DNA from: Actinomyces sp. oral taxon 448 str. F0400
GTDB taxonomy: Bacteria > Actinomycetota > Actinomycetes > Actinomycetales > Actinomycetaceae
Reading direction: 5' to 3'
Length of the DNA: 64,000 nucleotides
Assembly: GCF_000220835.1 (NCBI RefSeq)
Contig: NZ_GL985606.1
Span: forward strand, 2,014,330 to 2,078,329
This document shows, one piece after another, positions 26,951-35,418 of the stretch (its first letter is position 1; each line of letters opens with the position of its first letter). A model generated the notes under the pieces. The model was not told the origin of the DNA. It did no database searches and saw nothing but the letters and a program-made list of their open reading frames with translations. Made by a program: the position numbers and the translations under genes.

Positions 26951-28099
26951 CTAGCGGTCGCGGGCAGGGCCCGGCCGGTGCGTCCACAGACGCATGACGG
27001 TGGCCGCGGCCCGCTCGGCGTTCTCCGGAGCTGTGCGGAGCACCTCGGCCAGATTCGCGGTTTCGCCCTGGGAGGTGGAAATGACGGCCACGCAGCCGGC
27101 CGCCAGCAGCACGTCCGCATCAGGGCGGACTCGTCCGGCCACGACCACCGTAGGAACGCCCTGACGGGCGGCCGCGCCGGCCACCCCTGCGGGAGTCTTG
27201 CCCGCCAGTGTCTGAGCGTCGACCGATCCTTCGCCCGTGAGCACCAGATCGGCCCCGGTGACGGCCCGCATCAGGCCGACCGTACGGACCACCAGCTCGA
27301 TCCCCGGCTCCAGGCGGGCGTCGAGGAATGCCATGAGCGCGAAGCCCAGACCGCCCGCAGCGCCCGCGCCCGCACGCTCGACGAGGTCCCCGCGGCCGCT
27401 CAATCGCGCCCACCTCGCCAGCACCGCGTCGAGATAGCCGACGTCCTGTTCGCTCGCTCCCTTCTGCGGACCGAAAACGGCGCTGGCCCCGCGTTCGCCC
27501 AGCAGCGGGTTGTCAACATCGCAGGCGACATCGATCCTCAGCCCTTTCAGGCGCGGGTCGAGGCCGGAGGCGTCGACCCGCGCGAGGGCCTCCAACTCCC
27601 GCGGACTCGTCCCGATGGCCCGGCCCGCGCGATCGAGGAAGCGCACACCGAGCTCGGCGAGCATGCCGGCTCCACCGTCGTTGGTGGCCGAACCGCCGAT
27701 GCCCAGAAGCAGGCGATCGGCGCGGGCATCCAGCACCGCGCGGATCATCCGACCGACGCCCCGAGTGTCCGAGGCGCGCACGTCGCGCATCTCCCGCCCG
27801 ATCAACTCGAGCCCCGCGGCCGAAGCCATCTCGAGCACCGCCGTACCGCCCGAGTCCCCGCCCAGGGCCAAGCGCCCCGTGACCGGACGTCCCAGCGCAT
27901 CGATGGTCTCGACATGACGGATCCGTGCGCCGAGCGAGGCGGCCACCGCCTCGGTGAAGCCCTCACCCCCGTCGGACATGGGCACTTCGACGACTTCGGC
28001 GTCCGGGACGACGCGACGCACGCCCCGGGCCATGGCGGCCGCCGCCTCGGCGGCCGCCATGGATTCCTTGAAGGAGTCGGGCGCGACGACGACTTTCAT
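26951..28099 (-). CDS. glxK: glycerate kinase
   Basis: A 382-residue type II glycerate kinase, phosphorylating D-glycerate with ATP. Seen: MKVVVAPDSFKESMAA, EVPMSDGGEGFTEAV, LLLGIGGSATNDGGAGMLAELG (about residues 127-148), ERAGAGAAGGLGFALMAF and LVLTGEGSVDAQTLAGKTPAGVA near the C-terminus, the hallmark set of GlxK/GarK. Its ATG overlaps the stop of a 70-codon stub derived from 2-hydroxy-3-oxopropionate reductase (ATGA), so it likely depends on translation of that stub. No intact transporter or reductase gene is left beside it. Confidence 0.95.
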   Translation of the reverse strand: MKVVVAPDSFKESMAAAEAAAAMARGVRRVVPDAEVVEVPMSDGGEGFTEAVAASLGARIRHVETIDALGRPVTGRLALGGDSGGTAVLEMASAAGLELIGREMRDVRASDTRGVGRMIRAVLDARADRLLLGIGGSATNDGGAGMLAELGVRFLDRAGRAIGTSPRELEALARVDASGLDPRLKGLRIDVACDVDNPLLGERGASAVFGPQKGASEQDVGYLDAVLARWARLSGRGDLVERAGAGAAGGLGFALMAFLDARLEPGIELVVRTVGLMRAVTGADLVLTGEGSVDAQTLAGKTPAGVAGAAARQGVPTVVVAGRVRPDADVLLAAGCVAVISTSQGETANLAEVLRTAPENAERAAATVMRLWTHRPGPARDR

Positions 28100-28308
28100 G
28101 AGGTCGCACCCCGGCCTGAACTCCCGCGCACGAGCGCAAGCCTTTTGGAATCGAAGGTCCAGCCGGGGATGAGGAACCGCATGCCGATCGAATCGTCGCG
28201 GGCCCCGACGCTCCGGACCTCGTCCAGGTAAAGCTCATGGGCCGCCTCGAGCAGGTTGATGGCCATGGGCTTTCCCATGACTCCGAGGCCGATGAATCCG
28301 ATCTTCAT
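28096..28308 (-). pseudogene. N-terminal stub of 2-hydroxy-3-oxopropionate reductase (garR/glxR-like)
   Basis: A 70-codon reading frame. Residues 1-25 (MKIGFIGLGVMGKPMAINLL...) are the exact Rossmann start of tartronate-semialdehyde reductases; after residue 26 the sequence (ELYLDEVRSVGARDDSIGM...) no longer matches, and the remaining 260 residues of the enzyme are missing. The ATG has GAAGGA at proper spacing, and the stop overlaps the glycerate kinase start. I read it as a deletion remnant whose start is kept because it drives glxK translation. The origin of residues 27-70 is unknown. Confidence 0.75.
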
Positions 28309-28698
28309 GATATTCCTTCTGTTCGGTGCGCGGGGTGCCGAATACGATATGAATGGCGCGGGTGGTGGGAAGACGGCGGGGAGGAGCGACGGCCAGTGAG
28401 ATGCCCATGCCGGGAAGCTCGTCCTCGCTGAACTCGCATTCGGAGACCAGACCCGCGGGGATCTCGGGGGTTGCAGTCCACGAAGCCCAGGCGGGGTCAG
28501 ATCATCGCGACAAGAATGCCAGCGGGGACTGCGATGATCAGGCTGATGGCCAGGGTGTGGCCGATCGAGGCGCCGTACAGGTCGGCGACGCCGGAGCGGC
28601 CGACCAAGGCCGGGCCCACAGGGGCTCGACCTGCAGACGGTCGTCAACGGGCCGGCCCCGGTAGTGGCGCTGCGTACGGGCCTCCGGGCTAGGGCGCC
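28309..28698. other. 390-base stretch without intact gene
   Basis: Between the garR stub and the GNAT gene. Apart from the transporter remnant (28497-28625) and presumably the promoter of the stub-glxK unit, I can identify nothing. In the minus strand, 28309-28495 has one long open frame without a recognisable product, perhaps further gene debris. Confidence 0.5.
28497..28625 (-). pseudogene. C-terminal remnant of a membrane transporter
   Basis: The minus strand encodes about 42 residues ending in a stop at 28497: GPALVGRSGVADLYGASIG, then HTLAISLIIAVPAGILVAMI. The hydrophobic tail looks like the last membrane helix of a permease; no start or upstream part is found, and the frame degrades beyond about 28625. 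Position beside glycerate genes suggests a former glycerate or gluconate-type permease, but the family is not secure. Confidence 0.45.
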
Positions 28699-29757
28699 TC
28701 ATACATCCAAAGCGTAGAGAACCGTGCCCTGAGTGGGCGTGTAGCCCAGCTCCCGGTACAGGTCGACAGCGCCGGCGGGGTTGTCCGAGTCGACACCCGC
28801 AGCCGCGTAGTCCATGCCGTCCCGGCGATAGGCGCGCATAGCAGCCGTCAGCAGCGCCGGAGCCACGTCCCGGGACCGGTATTCGGCGAGAACCCCCAGC
28901 ATGTCCGTGTATCCCTCGCGCCACCCCAGAGCAGCCCAGTCCTGCTCATAGCGGCCCGAACGCAGATATCCCGCCACACGAGCCCGGTCCCCCGAGTGAT
29001 CCACGGCCACGAAGCTCCATGACGGGGCGAAGTAGGTCCTGCCCGCCTTCCAGTCCTCGCGCGTCATCTGGCTGGCCCCGTACTCGCCGTCGAAGATCTG
29101 GTTGTGCGCAATGCGGACGACCTCATCCAGCTCCTCGCTCCACGGCTCGATGGTGAGGAACCCATCGATGTCCACCTCCGGTATCTCCTCGACCAGAGGG
29201 CGGCGGACCTCCCGGTACCACCGACGGGGCTCGAAGCCGAGCTCGCCGAGGTGCGCCTTCATGCGCTCGTCGTCCTCCAGGACAGTGGTGACCACGTGGG
29301 CGGGGGCGGTGGCGGCGGCCGATCCGGGCGCCGCACCCGCGCGCTCGGAGCCGATGAGGTGGCGGGCGCGCTCGGTCTGCCAGTGCAGGAGCGCCCTGCC
29401 GATGCCCCGCCTGCGGAAATCGGGGTCGACTACCCCGATCATCGAGGTGTAGATCTCTCCGGCGGGCCGCAACCGCACCAGGGCGAAGGCGCGCATGACG
29501 CCCGTGTCGTCGCGTCCGGCCACCCCGGAGTAGGTCGGGTCGACGAAGTATTCGGCCGTCTCCTCCGCGGTGGTCCGGTAGGGCGGGTCGTCGGCTGATT
29601 CGGCGCGGGCGATGAGCTCGGCCAGCGCCTGGTTGTCCAGGGGGCTCAGGGGCGTCCAGGACAGGCCGTGCGGCAGAGCCGAGCGTGGCCCGGGGCGCAG
29701 CATCGACCAGGGGCCGGTGGAACCGGCTCGACGCGAGGAGCCGTAGACGGGGGCCAT
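28699..29757 (-). CDS. tandem-GNAT N-acetyltransferase
   Basis: A 352-residue protein with two GNAT domains. The first has the acetyl-CoA loop VDPDFRRRGIGRALLHW (about residues 108-124); the second has LAEYRSRDVAPALLTAAM and the closing SDNPAGAVDLYRELGYTPT. Such double-GNAT proteins include mycothiol synthase MshD and Eis-like enzymes; sequence alone does not decide, and Eis's C-terminal SCP domain is absent. The second acceptor loop has lost the R/Q-x-x-G-x-G/A pattern (RSRDVA), so only the first domain may be active. The ATG at 29757 has AAGGAGG 5 bases upstream. Confidence 0.85.
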   Translation of the reverse strand: MAPVYGSSRRAGSTGPWSMLRPGPRSALPHGLSWTPLSPLDNQALAELIARAESADDPPYRTTAEETAEYFVDPTYSGVAGRDDTGVMRAFALVRLRPAGEIYTSMIGVVDPDFRRRGIGRALLHWQTERARHLIGSERAGAAPGSAAATAPAHVVTTVLEDDERMKAHLGELGFEPRRWYREVRRPLVEEIPEVDIDGFLTIEPWSEELDEVVRIAHNQIFDGEYGASQMTREDWKAGRTYFAPSWSFVAVDHSGDRARVAGYLRSGRYEQDWAALGWREGYTDMLGVLAEYRSRDVAPALLTAAMRAYRRDGMDYAAAGVDSDNPAGAVDLYRELGYTPTQGTVLYALDV

Positions 29758-29886
29758 GAGCACCTCCTTGCAGGGACCCGTGAAGGGCCCAGTAGAACAG
29801 CGGTGGATCTGCCGGCACTTTACCGGACACCGAGATGACTCATAGAGAACTCACGAGAGGATTCACCTACTCCGATACGCCTTCTC

Positions 29887-32148
29887 TCAGGCGTCGATGC
29901 GTTCACGATCGACATCGCGGGCGCCGGCGATGATGAAGCCCCGACGGGGCTCGACACTCGAGCCCATGAGGAGCTCGAAGACGCTCTCCGCCTCCACCAG
30001 CTCGGCCTCGTCCCCCAGGGTGATGCGTCGCAGGGTGCGATGCTCGGGCTCCATGGTGGTCTCGGCGAGCTGATGCGCGTCCATCTCCCCCAGGCCCTTG
30101 TACCGCTGGGGCTCTTTGAAGGCGCGTCCCTGCTTCTCCAGCCTGCGCAGGGTGCGCACCAGTTCGTCGTCGGAATAGGTGTAGATGATCTCCTTCTTGC
30201 GCCGCCCCCGGGCGGGCACCTCGGTGCGATGCAGCGGCGGGACCGCGGCGTAGACGCGGCCCGCCTCGATCATGGGGCGCATGTAACGGAAGAAGAGGGT
30301 GAGCAGGAGAGTACGGATGTGGGCGCCGTCGACGTCGGCGTCGGTCATGAGGATGACTTTGCCGTAGCGGGCGGTTTTCAGATCGAAGGTGCGCCCGGAC
30401 CCGGCCCCCACGACCTGGATGATGGCCGAGCACTCGGCATTGTGCAGCATGTCCGCCTGCGAGGCCTTCTGAACGTTGAGAATCTTGCCGCGGATGGGCA
30501 GCAGCGCCTGGAACTCGGAGTTGCGGGCGTTCTTGGCGGTTCCCAGGGCCGAGTCGCCCTCGACGATGAACAGTTCGGAGGCGGTCACGTCGTCGGACCG
30601 GCAATCGGCCAGCTTGGCCGGCAGGGTCGAGGTCTCCAGGGCCGTCTTGCGACGGGTGATCTCCTTGTGCATGCGGGCGGACACGCGCGCGCGCATCTCA
30701 CCGACGATCTTCTCCTGCAGAGCGCGGGACTGGGCCTTGAGGTCCCGCTTGGAGGAGGTCAGCAGGGCGGTGAGCTCCTCGGTGACGACTTTGGCGACGA
30801 TCTGCCGTACGGGGGCGGTGCCGAGGACCTCCTTGGTCTGGCCTTCGAACTGGGGCTCGGGCACGCGCACGGTGACGACCGCGGTCAGGCCGGCCAGGAT
30901 GTCGTCCTTCTCAATGCGCCCGTCACGGCTGGTGACCTTCAGAGCGCGTGCGTTCGTCCCGATCTGCTTGCGCAGAACCTTGACGACGGCCTGCTCGAAG
31001 CCTGTCAGGTGCGTGCCCCCCATGGGAGTGGCGATGATGTTGACGAAGGAGCGCTCGATCGTGTCGTAGCCGATACCCCAGCGCAGGGCGATGTCGACGT
31101 CGCAGGTACGCTCGACCTCGACGGGGCGCAGGTGTCCGCTGCGCCGATCGAGTTGCTGGACCGTCTCGGTGTACACGCCCTGGCCGGTCAGACGGAAGGT
31201 GTCGGTCACCGAGCCGTCGGTGGCCAGGAAATCGACGAAATCCGCGGTTCCGCCCTCGGCGCGGAACACCGCGGTGTCCGCCTCCCCGATCTCGGTCGCC
31301 GGGGATGCATCGAGCAGCCCCTCCGCAGTCCGAGTGGCGTTCTTCGCCGCAGCTCGCAGCGCCAGGTCGTCGGTGGCCTTCGAGCCCGACGACGGCATGC
31401 GCTCGGCCCTGGCGGTCTCCTCGGCGCTGCGCTCATCGGTCAGGGTCAGGGTCAGGCCGGGGATCAGGAAACTGGTCTGGCGCAAGCGGGCGCGCAGCGC
31501 GGCGGCGTCGTACTCGGTCGGGGAGGGGAAGATCTGAGGGTCGGCCCAGTAGCGCACGCGCGTGCCCGTCACGCCCCGGCAGACCTTGCCGATCACGCGC
31601 AGTTCGGGGGTTTGATGCGTGTACTCGGTGAATGGAGAGGCGAGGTCCGGACCGGTGGACGGGTCGGTGAAGACGCCAGGCACGCCGCGGCGGAAGCTCA
31701 TGGCGTAGGTCTTCCCGCCCCGGTCGACCTCGACATCCATGCGGGCGCTCAGAGCGTTGACGACGCTGGCGCCCACGCCGTGCAGACCACCGGCGGCGCC
31801 GTAGGAGCCGCCGCCGAACTTCCCGCCGGCATGGAGCTTGGTGTAGACGAGCTCGACTCCGGTCAGACCCGAGGAGGGTTCGACATCCACGGGCACCCCG
31901 CGGCCGGTGTCGCGCACCTCGACGGAGCCGTCGTCGTGAACGGTGACGTCGATACGATCCCCGTAGCCCTCCAGCGCTTCGTCGACGCCGTTGTCGACGA
32001 TCTCCCACACGCAGTGCATGAGGCCCCGCTGATCGGTGGAGCCGATGTACATGCCGGGACGCTTGCGCACCGCCTCGAGCCCCTCCAGGACGGAGAGGTG
32101 ACGGGCTGAGTAGTCGCGGGGGGAGGTCGTCGCTTCTTCTCGGGGCAC
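29887..32148 (-). CDS. parE: DNA topoisomerase (ATP-hydrolysing) subunit B, ParE-like
   Basis: A 753-residue type IIA topoisomerase B subunit. GHKL ATPase (VLEGLEAVRKRPGMYIGSTD, EIVDNGVDEALEG, DTGRGVPVD, LHAGGKFGGGSYGAAGGLHGVG), transducer with FVNIIATPMGGTHLTGFEQ, Toprim with FIVEGDSALGTAKNARN and TDADVDGAHI, and C-terminal QRYKGLGEMDAHQL. The dividing feature from actinobacterial GyrB near dnaA is context: it pairs with the ParC-like gene 3 kb away in convergent orientation. The GTG at 32148 lies 6 bases after a TAGATT -10, consistent with a leaderless mRNA; there is no Shine-Dalgarno site. Confidence 0.92.
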   Translation of the reverse strand: MPREEATTSPRDYSARHLSVLEGLEAVRKRPGMYIGSTDQRGLMHCVWEIVDNGVDEALEGYGDRIDVTVHDDGSVEVRDTGRGVPVDVEPSSGLTGVELVYTKLHAGGKFGGGSYGAAGGLHGVGASVVNALSARMDVEVDRGGKTYAMSFRRGVPGVFTDPSTGPDLASPFTEYTHQTPELRVIGKVCRGVTGTRVRYWADPQIFPSPTEYDAAALRARLRQTSFLIPGLTLTLTDERSAEETARAERMPSSGSKATDDLALRAAAKNATRTAEGLLDASPATEIGEADTAVFRAEGGTADFVDFLATDGSVTDTFRLTGQGVYTETVQQLDRRSGHLRPVEVERTCDVDIALRWGIGYDTIERSFVNIIATPMGGTHLTGFEQAVVKVLRKQIGTNARALKVTSRDGRIEKDDILAGLTAVVTVRVPEPQFEGQTKEVLGTAPVRQIVAKVVTEELTALLTSSKRDLKAQSRALQEKIVGEMRARVSARMHKEITRRKTALETSTLPAKLADCRSDDVTASELFIVEGDSALGTAKNARNSEFQALLPIRGKILNVQKASQADMLHNAECSAIIQVVGAGSGRTFDLKTARYGKVILMTDADVDGAHIRTLLLTLFFRYMRPMIEAGRVYAAVPPLHRTEVPARGRRKKEIIYTYSDDELVRTLRRLEKQGRAFKEPQRYKGLGEMDAHQLAETTMEPEHRTLRRITLGDEAELVEAESVFELLMGSSVEPRRGFIIAGARDVDRERIDA

Positions 32149-32154
32149 GGAGGC

Positions 32155-32160
32155 AATCTA
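32155..32160 (-). promoter_or_regulatory. leaderless -10 element of parE
   Basis: Minus-strand TAGATT (32160-32155), exactly 6 bases before the GTG at 32148; no ribosome-binding site in between. Confidence 0.6.
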
Positions 32161-32595
32161 GCGGACGGATCTCGAACGTGTGTTCTCCCGCGCCACGGTG
32201 TGACCATCACCCGCCCGAGCGCCCGGGCCGCCGCTCCGAGACCAGCCCCTCGCAGCCGCCCGAGTTCCGCTGCTCGTCGCCTCGAACGCATGCCACCGCC
32301 GAATTTTCGCAGTGACTCCGCAGGCGGTAGCCGCACCAGATCGGTTCGCGCACAAGGCGGCGGCAGCGGCCCAGCCGGCGGGACCCGACCTCGCTGTGCC
32401 GAACGTTGCAAGGTCCGCGCTTGGGACGGCGCGGCTGTCAACGCTCGGTCATGGCGCCGACCCGACTCTCGCTCGTACCGCGTTATCGCTGCCCCTGTCA
32501 AAATATATGAGAACTAAATTCGCCTCTGTACTTCTATAGTAAGAATTATGGTCAATACATGTCGTTCCGCATCGCAAATCTCGACCGTTTCAAAA
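32161..32595. other. intergenic stretch with AT-rich island
   Basis: About 435 bases without a credible gene. Most is GC-rich; 32495-32595 is strikingly AT-rich for this window. Within it TATAGT (32535-32540) stands 7 bases before an ATG at 32548, the leaderless pattern seen elsewhere, but the frame from that ATG runs antisense into the hypothetical gene and has no recognisable product. Confidence 0.5.
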
Positions 32596-33375
32596 TCACA
32601 TGAGAGGCAGTGCCGGGCTCACGCGGGCACTGCCGATCCCGCGGTTCGCCTTGCCCAGCCGGAAACGCACCCGTTTCTTGAGCACCGTACCGGAGACGGC
32701 CCGGCCATCCACCAGGCCCTCGGCTGGGAAAATGGTGAAGGTCCACCGCTCGGCATCGTCGGAGTCGGGAACGACGCCGGGCGGGCACTGCAGCAGGCGG
32801 GCGCCCCAGACCTGGCGGGTCATGAAAGCACGGGCGTCGACGCCGTCGACCTCGAAGCGCTCGACGGGGGCTTTGATGATGTCCTCATAGCTCCCCGCCG
32901 AGACCCCGTACTGTCCGACGACACCAGCCACCACCATCCAACCGTCCCGTCCCAGCGTGAGTCCGCTGAGGTCGGCGCCCTTTCCTAGAGCGGGGTCGAC
33001 GAGGTCCTCGACCAGGTCGGGACGCTGGCCGCAACGGATACGAGGATCAACGGCGCCACGGGTGTCGAACCGGGCGGCGTCCGGGACCGCGAGCAGCCCG
33101 TAGTCGACGTCGCCGGCGAAGCGGAAGGAGGCGAAGTGCTCGCGCAGGCGGGTGACTGCGCACTCGGCCCGCTCCCAGCGGCCGCCGGTGCTCCCGCCGC
33201 CCCCACCGGCCCCGGCGGCACCGCTGTCCGCGGTCTCGTCGAGGCACTCGGCCACCACCTGAGCGGGCGGCCTGAGGCCCGCGACGTCCAGCGCCTCACG
33301 AAGCGGCGCATTGGCGGCCCAGCCCGAGCGTTCCAGACGCGCGATCTCGTGATCGCGGAACTCCTGCACCGACAT
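32596..33375 (-). CDS. conserved-looking hypothetical protein
   Basis: A 259-residue soluble protein I do not recognise. Residues 1-45 are charged and helical, residues 50-66 form a Gly/Ala/Ser linker (ADSGAAGAGGGGGSTGG), and the body from residue 68 has VDYGLLAVPDAARFD, WMVVAGVVGQYGVS and WTFTIFPAEGLVDGRAVSGTVLKKRVRF, suggesting beta-rich structure. No membrane segment or signal. GGGAGGAA precedes the ATG at 33375. Base composition and third-position GC match its neighbours, so it is a genuine gene. It is alone on the minus strand, divergent from the DUF7455 gene. Confidence 0.7.
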   Translation of the reverse strand: MSVQEFRDHEIARLERSGWAANAPLREALDVAGLRPPAQVVAECLDETADSGAAGAGGGGGSTGGRWERAECAVTRLREHFASFRFAGDVDYGLLAVPDAARFDTRGAVDPRIRCGQRPDLVEDLVDPALGKGADLSGLTLGRDGWMVVAGVVGQYGVSAGSYEDIIKAPVERFEVDGVDARAFMTRQVWGARLLQCPPGVVPDSDDAERWTFTIFPAEGLVDGRAVSGTVLKKRVRFRLGKANRGIGSARVSPALPLM

Positions 33376-33582
33376 CGTGTTCCTCCCTGTCCTCGATCTT
33401 GTCCGTCGACATCGCTGTTCGCCGGCTCACCATCTCGCCGCCTCCAGTACCCGCCCGATCGGTCGCTCCACCGGTGAGGTGCGCCATGACACTGGTGCGC
33501 CGTGGGCGAAAGCGCGTGCGCCCGGGGCGGAAACCGGAGCCCGGAGAGGGGCGCGAGTCCCGGAGCGTGATCTCATAGAGCC

Positions 33583-33846
33583 ATGAACACGACAGGCACC
33601 CCCGTCACCGCTCCGGTGACTGCGCCGATTCCCACACCCACCCCCGCGGCGAGTCCCCCCGATGCGCGCGAACTGACCACCGCCGACCGCTGCGACGCCT
33701 GCGGCGCCCAGGCATTCATCCGGGTCGTCCTGGCCTCCGGCGAACTGCTCTTCTGCGGCCACCACGGCCGTCGCAACATGACCTCCCTGGAGAAGCAGGC
33801 CCTGTTCATCCAGGACGAGACCTCCCGCCTGACCGCAGACGGCTGA
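33583..33846 (+). CDS. DUF7455 small zinc-ribbon-like protein
   Basis: An 87-residue protein. A Pro/Thr/Ala-rich N-terminus (residues 1-30) precedes the DUF7455 body: LTTADRCDACGAQAFIRV...ELLFCGHHGRRNM, with Cys-x2-Cys and Cys-x-His-His as candidate zinc ligands, ending in FIQDETSRL. Common in actinobacteria near sigA; function unknown. Monocistronic. Confidence 0.88.
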   Translation: MNTTGTPVTAPVTAPIPTPTPAASPPDARELTTADRCDACGAQAFIRVVLASGELLFCGHHGRRNMTSLEKQALFIQDETSRLTADG

Positions 33847-33949
33847 GGGGAGACGAGAGAGCCCGAGACGGCATCGTCTCGCGTCCCAGCGCGAACGAAA
33901 CGAGGGGGCGCCCCGCCCGTTCCGCCACCGCGCGCGAGGCGAGCGGCGT

Positions 33950-34759
33950 TCACTCATGCGCCCCGTCCACCTCTCGCCAAAGAGCGTGGAAGTGATGAAC
34001 GGGACCGTGCCCGTGCCCCACGCCCAGGGAGTCGGCGTGCTCCAGGGCGTCGGTGAGGTATGCCTTCGCATCGCGTACGGTCTGCAGCCAGGCGGCCCGG
34101 CGCGGTCGCAGGGAGGCGATCGCCGATGACAGCGTGCAGCCCGTTCCATGGGTGTTCCTCGTTCTCACCCGACGGCCGCGCAGGAGCGTGACGCCGTCAG
34201 AGTCGGCGTAGACGTCCGTAGCCTCGGCGTCGAGGTGGCCGCCCTTGACCAGCACCCGTCGCGCCCCGGCGTCCAGAAGGCGCTGCGCTTGAGCGTGCAG
34301 GGCCCGCACGTCCTTCGCAGGCTCCTCGTCCAGCAGGACGGCCGCCTCGTGGAGGTTGGGGGTGATGAGGTCGACCAGAGTGCACAGGCGGCGCACGGCA
34401 CTGATCGCGTCCTCGTCCAGGAGCCTGTCGCCGGAGGTAGCCACCATGACCGGATCGAGCACTGTGCACGTCAACCGCGGCAGGTAGCCGCTCACGGCCT
34501 CGGCCAGCCCGGCGGTCGCCAGCATGCCGACCTTGGTGGCATCAGGGACGATGTCCTCCAGGAGCGTGTCCAACTGAAGACGTACGAAGTCGACCGGGAC
34601 GGTGTGCACGCCCGTCACGCCGCGGGTCGACTGCGCCGTCAGTGCTGTGACCGCACTCATGCCGTAAGCGCCGAGCGCGCTCATGGTCTTCAAGTCGGCC
34701 TGGATGCCGGCGCCGCCGCTGGGATCGGAACCGGCAACGGTCAAAGCGGTGACGGTCAT
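33950..34759 (-). CDS. thiD: hydroxymethylpyrimidine/phosphomethylpyrimidine kinase ThiD
   Basis: A 269-residue ribokinase-fold enzyme that phosphorylates HMP and HMP-P for thiamine synthesis. Seen: TVAGSDPSGGAGIQADLKT (residues 7-25), GMSAVTALTAQ, VLDPVMVATSG, ITPNLHEA, RRVLVKGGHLD and the anion-hole NTHGTGCTLSSAIA. Last gene of thiM-thiE-thiD, with its start overlapping the thiE stop (ATGA). Under TPP riboswitch control through the upstream leader. Confidence 0.96.
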   Translation of the reverse strand: MTVTALTVAGSDPSGGAGIQADLKTMSALGAYGMSAVTALTAQSTRGVTGVHTVPVDFVRLQLDTLLEDIVPDATKVGMLATAGLAEAVSGYLPRLTCTVLDPVMVATSGDRLLDEDAISAVRRLCTLVDLITPNLHEAAVLLDEEPAKDVRALHAQAQRLLDAGARRVLVKGGHLDAEATDVYADSDGVTLLRGRRVRTRNTHGTGCTLSSAIASLRPRRAAWLQTVRDAKAYLTDALEHADSLGVGHGHGPVHHFHALWREVDGAHE

Positions 34760-35418
34760 CGTGATTCCCCCTCGTTCCAGGCCGAGTGTAGGGCGGCCGC
34801 GGCCGCGCGGGGGTCCTCGGCCGCGCAGATGGCCGAGACGACGGCAATGCCGTTCAGCCCGCCCGCGCGAAGCGCCGGGGCGTCGGCGACAGTGACCCCG
34901 CCGATGGCCACGGCAGGGAGGTCGGTCAGAGCGGCCAGACGGGCTGCGCCGTCGAGACCCAGGCCCGCCGGAGCGTCGGGCTTGGTGGGGGTGTCGCGGA
35001 TGGTGCCGATGCCGACGTGATCGCAGGCGCCCTGCTCGTCGGCGAGGCGCAGCTCATCGGGAGTCGCGGCTGACAGGCCCAAGAAGGCGTCATCCCCGAT
35101 GAGCCGGCGCACGAGGACGGCCGGCAGGTCGGCCTGGCCCACATGAACCCCCGCCACCGCGGCCGACAAACGGCGGGCGGCCAGGAAGACGTCGATGCGG
35201 TCATTGACGATGACCGGCACGCGCCCGCCAATCGCCCCGGCGACCGCGAGGACCTCATCCAGGAAGGCGCCGCCGTCGGCCCGCTTGGCGCGCAACTGAA
35301 CGCAGGTGACACCGCCGGCCACGGCCTCCTCCGCGGTCCGCAGAACGCTGCGTCCCCGGGAACGGCACTGATCCGCGTCGGTGACGAGATAGACCGACAG
35401 GTCCGGTGCGGGTCTCAT
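34756..35418 (-). CDS. thiE: thiamine-phosphate synthase ThiE
   Basis: A 220-residue TIM-barrel enzyme joining HMP-PP and thiazole phosphate into thiamine monophosphate. Seen: YLVTDADQC, VTCVQLRAKRADGGAFLDE (K of QLRxK), VIVNDRIDVFLAA, GVHVGQADLPA, LGLSAATPDELRLADEQGACDHVGIGTIRDTPTKPDA and VAIGGVT. Overlaps both thi neighbours by four bases. The family's G-P-I/V-F-P-T motif reads GTIRDTPTK. Confidence 0.95.
   Translation of the reverse strand: MRPAPDLSVYLVTDADQCRSRGRSVLRTAEEAVAGGVTCVQLRAKRADGGAFLDEVLAVAGAIGGRVPVIVNDRIDVFLAARRLSAAVAGVHVGQADLPAVLVRRLIGDDAFLGLSAATPDELRLADEQGACDHVGIGTIRDTPTKPDAPAGLGLDGAARLAALTDLPAVAIGGVTVADAPALRAGGLNGIAVVSAICAAEDPRAAAAALHSAWNEGESR

Noticed and set aside
30040-32109. 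689-codon open frame antisense to parE
   Set aside because: High GC removes stop codons from shadow frames; no family resemblance, and the opposite strand encodes a complete ParE.
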